DNA of 48,825 bases from a virus. Below the pieces are notes generated by a model. It made no database searches. It worked only from the letters and a program-made list of their open reading frames with translations, and was not told where the DNA came from. This document shows, one piece after another, positions 47,554 through 48,825 of this stretch (position 1 is its first letter; the number at the start of each line of letters is the position of its first letter). The stretch spans positions 1 through 48,825 of the IMG/VR virus record IMGVR_UViG_3300030109_000149. One strand, given 5' to 3'. The position numbers were made by a program, and so were the translations under genes.

Positions 47554-48009
47554 ATGCGTATGATTGATGGTATCCCACAGGTGTTAACTGGAGAAGCATT
47601 TTATCCCCATGTAAAAGTACCTGTCCCTAACTTCAGCGGTGATCGCAATGGGTATGAGATTAACCTAGCGGTATCGGATGAAGTCTATGAGCAGTTTATT
47701 GCTGCTGGCTTTAACGTCGGTATCAAGGCTGCTGGGCGTTCCAAGTACACTGAAGATCCAGTGATTCATTTCTATCAGTGGGAAGTAAACGGTAAGGGTG
47801 AGAAGAACCCTGTGCCTAAGCTTGTTGACACTGACAAGAATGAGATTGATGTGCAGATTGGTAACGGCTCAAAGGTTGCAGTGCAGTGGCGTTCAGCCGT
47901 GTACGGCCCTAACAAGCAGTACAAACGTGCAATCCTTGAGAACGTACAGATCTTGGATCTTGTTGAGTATGGTCAGGGTGCTGCTGGCGAAGCTGCACTA
48001 GCATTTTAG
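47554..48009 (+). CDS. Single-stranded DNA-binding protein, T7 gp2.5-like
   Basis: The 151-residue protein starts at ATG 47554 after AAAGGAGA. It has an OB-fold-like strand pattern (TGEAFYPHVKVPVPNFSGDRNGYEINLAVSD, DPVIHFYQWEVNGKGE, KVAVQWRSAVYGPNKQYKRAILENVQIL) characteristic of marine podoviral gp2.5-type SSBs. The C terminus AAGEAALAF ends in Phe but is less acidic than T7 gp2.5. Position before primase-helicase supports a replication role. Family assignment is from pattern and context. Confidence 0.8.
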   Translation: MRMIDGIPQVLTGEAFYPHVKVPVPNFSGDRNGYEINLAVSDEVYEQFIAAGFNVGIKAAGRSKYTEDPVIHFYQWEVNGKGEKNPVPKLVDTDKNEIDVQIGNGSKVAVQWRSAVYGPNKQYKRAILENVQILDLVEYGQGAAGEAALAF

Positions 48010-48019
48010 AGGATCTATT

Positions 48020-48271
48020 ATGAGTGAAGAAGCTAAGGGCTGGACTTTTACAGCCGACGATGGAACCTATGCCGTAGAGAAATTTACGGATGAGGGTAAG
48101 CTTGCATTCAATCTTTTGCTGGAGACAGACAAAGAGTTGAGGGCAGCACAGAAGACTGTGGCTAAACTAGACATGGCTCTCAAGGGGTTTAATAGTGTTT
48201 TAGCAGCACAGTTAACTGAAGAGATGCTAGTGGTGGAGGAGAAGCCAGAGCCATTGGACTCTATGGACTAA
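48020..48271 (+). CDS. Small hypothetical protein after SSB
   Basis: The 83-residue acidic protein begins with a short strand domain (GWTFTADDGTYAVEKFTDEGK) and continues as one long helix (LAFNLLLETDKELRAAQKTVAKLDMALKGFNSVLAAQ) with heptad-like hydrophobic spacing, so it may form a coiled coil. It is followed by a terminator-like hairpin. It might assist SSB; no family recognised. Confidence 0.7.
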   Translation: MSEEAKGWTFTADDGTYAVEKFTDEGKLAFNLLLETDKELRAAQKTVAKLDMALKGFNSVLAAQLTEEMLVVEEKPEPLDSMD

Positions 48272-48276
48272 ACTGA

Positions 48277-48301
48277 GGGGGCTGCAAGGCCCCTTTCTTT
48301 T
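48277..48301 (+). terminator. Rho-independent-type terminator before primase-helicase
   Basis: GGGGC (48278-48282), a six-base loop and GCCCC (48289-48293) are followed by TTTCTTTT. It lies between the small gene at 48271 and the primase-helicase start, so it probably attenuates the early transcript and separates early from replication genes. The five-pair stem implies partial read-through. Confidence 0.6.
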
Positions 48302-48313
48302 ATGGAGACTTAG

Positions 48314-48825
48314 ATGTCTTTTATAGAAACTCACAAGCCCTGTTCAGTATGCAATAGCAGTGACGGAGCAAGCATCAATGAGGACGGTACTGCCAAGTGC
48401 TTTTCTTGTGGAACATTTTATACTTACGAAGGGGGAGAAATGATACAAGCCCCAAAACTTGTAAAAGATAATGTCGCAATAACTGAAGGAGACTTTAATG
48501 CTTTGCATGACAGAGGAATATCGCTGACAACTGCAAAGAAATATGGTGTTAGATCAGTAGTAAATTCAAAAAATGAAGTATCCCGACACTTCTACCCCTA
48601 CTACAACGGATCTGAAGAAGTCGCATATAAGACTAGGTTTGTTAGTGACAAAGGCTTCACAGCCTCTGGCCCTATCTCAGAGTGTGGCTTGTTCGGACAA
48701 CACACTGTCGGTGATAAGGGTGGTAAGTACATCACCATTACTGAGGGTGAGTGCGATGCTATGGCAGCTTACGAGTTGCTGGGTTCTAAGTGGCCTGTGG
48801 TATCTGTTAAGAATGGAGCGCAGGG
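48314..48825 (+). CDS. Primase-helicase, N-terminal part (continues at base 1)
   Basis: This is the 5' part of the T7 gp4-like gene. It starts at ATG 48314, and reads through the 77-base overlap into the window's first bases (the codon GAG at 48749 equals base 1). The N-terminal zinc-binding domain is visible: CSVCN at about residue 10-14 and CFSC at about 29-32, as in the CxxC...CxxC finger of T7 primase, which reads the priming template. The TOPRIM core begins at ITEGECDAMAAYEL. The early terminator lies just upstream. Full length 551 residues. Confidence 0.96.
   Translation, partial: MSFIETHKPCSVCNSSDGASINEDGTAKCFSCGTFYTYEGGEMIQAPKLVKDNVAITEGDFNALHDRGISLTTAKKYGVRSVVNSKNEVSRHFYPYYNGSEEVAYKTRFVSDKGFTASGPISECGLFGQHTVGDKGGKYITITEGECDAMAAYELLGSKWPVVSVKNGAQ
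48749..48825. repeat. Terminal direct repeat, right copy
   Basis: Exact second copy of bases 1-77. Removing one copy yields the circular unit of 48,748 bp with primase-helicase intact. Confidence 0.95.

Noticed and set aside
1-48825. tRNA genes
   Set aside because: I inspected gaps over 70 bases (10352-10545, 34048-34141, 40708-41516, 42009-42198) and found no cloverleaf with a GTTCRA-type T-arm.

Overview
The window is a complete genome of a lytic tailed phage (Caudoviricetes, short-tailed podovirus type judged by gene content). The first 77 bases recur exactly as the last 77 and the primase-helicase gene reads in frame across the junction, so the sequence closes into a circle of 48,748 unique bases. 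The replication proteins are T7-like: primase-helicase, family A polymerase with a T7-type Tyr in motif B, endonuclease I, and an SSB-like protein. I found no single-subunit RNA polymerase, integrase, CI-like repressor or tRNA gene. Two perfect sigma-70-like promoters imply use of the bacterial host RNA polymerase. The host is unknown; promoters, Shine-Dalgarno sites, a lipoprotein and M15 lysis enzyme suggest a Gram-negative bacterium. The gene set resembles marine phages (from memory, not searched).

Two opposed transcription blocks leave one non-coding region at 40,708-41,516. The rightward block runs from 41,517 through the junction to 10,351. It opens with about 24 mostly unknown small early genes (41.5-48.3 kb), including two membrane or Zn-ribbon-like proteins, a Cys-bearing gp88-like protein, a trimmed cytosine-methyltransferase-like protein and an HTH protein. 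Replication and nucleotide genes follow: primase-helicase, DNA polymerase, GIY-YIG protein, PD-(D/E)XK exonuclease, endonuclease I, DUF3310 protein, ribonucleotide reductase alpha and beta. Between nrdA and nrdB sits a cassette of membrane proteins, a Cys-rich lipoprotein and a MazG-like enzyme.

The leftward block runs from 40,707 to 10,343: small and large terminase, a beta-rich protein, portal with an embedded overlapping gene, a 512-residue protein, scaffold, major capsid, small Met- and Lys-rich proteins, adaptor and nozzle, a repeat-rich tail fibre with a self-cleaving chaperone domain, five putative ejection proteins, endolysin, holin, and a string of tiny cationic proteins. The two blocks meet tail to tail with a 9-base overlap.

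The most unusual features are: (1) a 41-unit uninterrupted 11-residue repeat in the 1,021-residue ejection protein candidate; (2) an origin-like intergenic region with twin divergent promoters, an alternating CG/CA C-rich tract and 11 AAGCTT-centred repeats; (3) a 14-bp dyad, CTAACAAATGTTAG, repeated four times and forming a near-identical leader before three early genes; (4) a terS start predicted to be leaderless.
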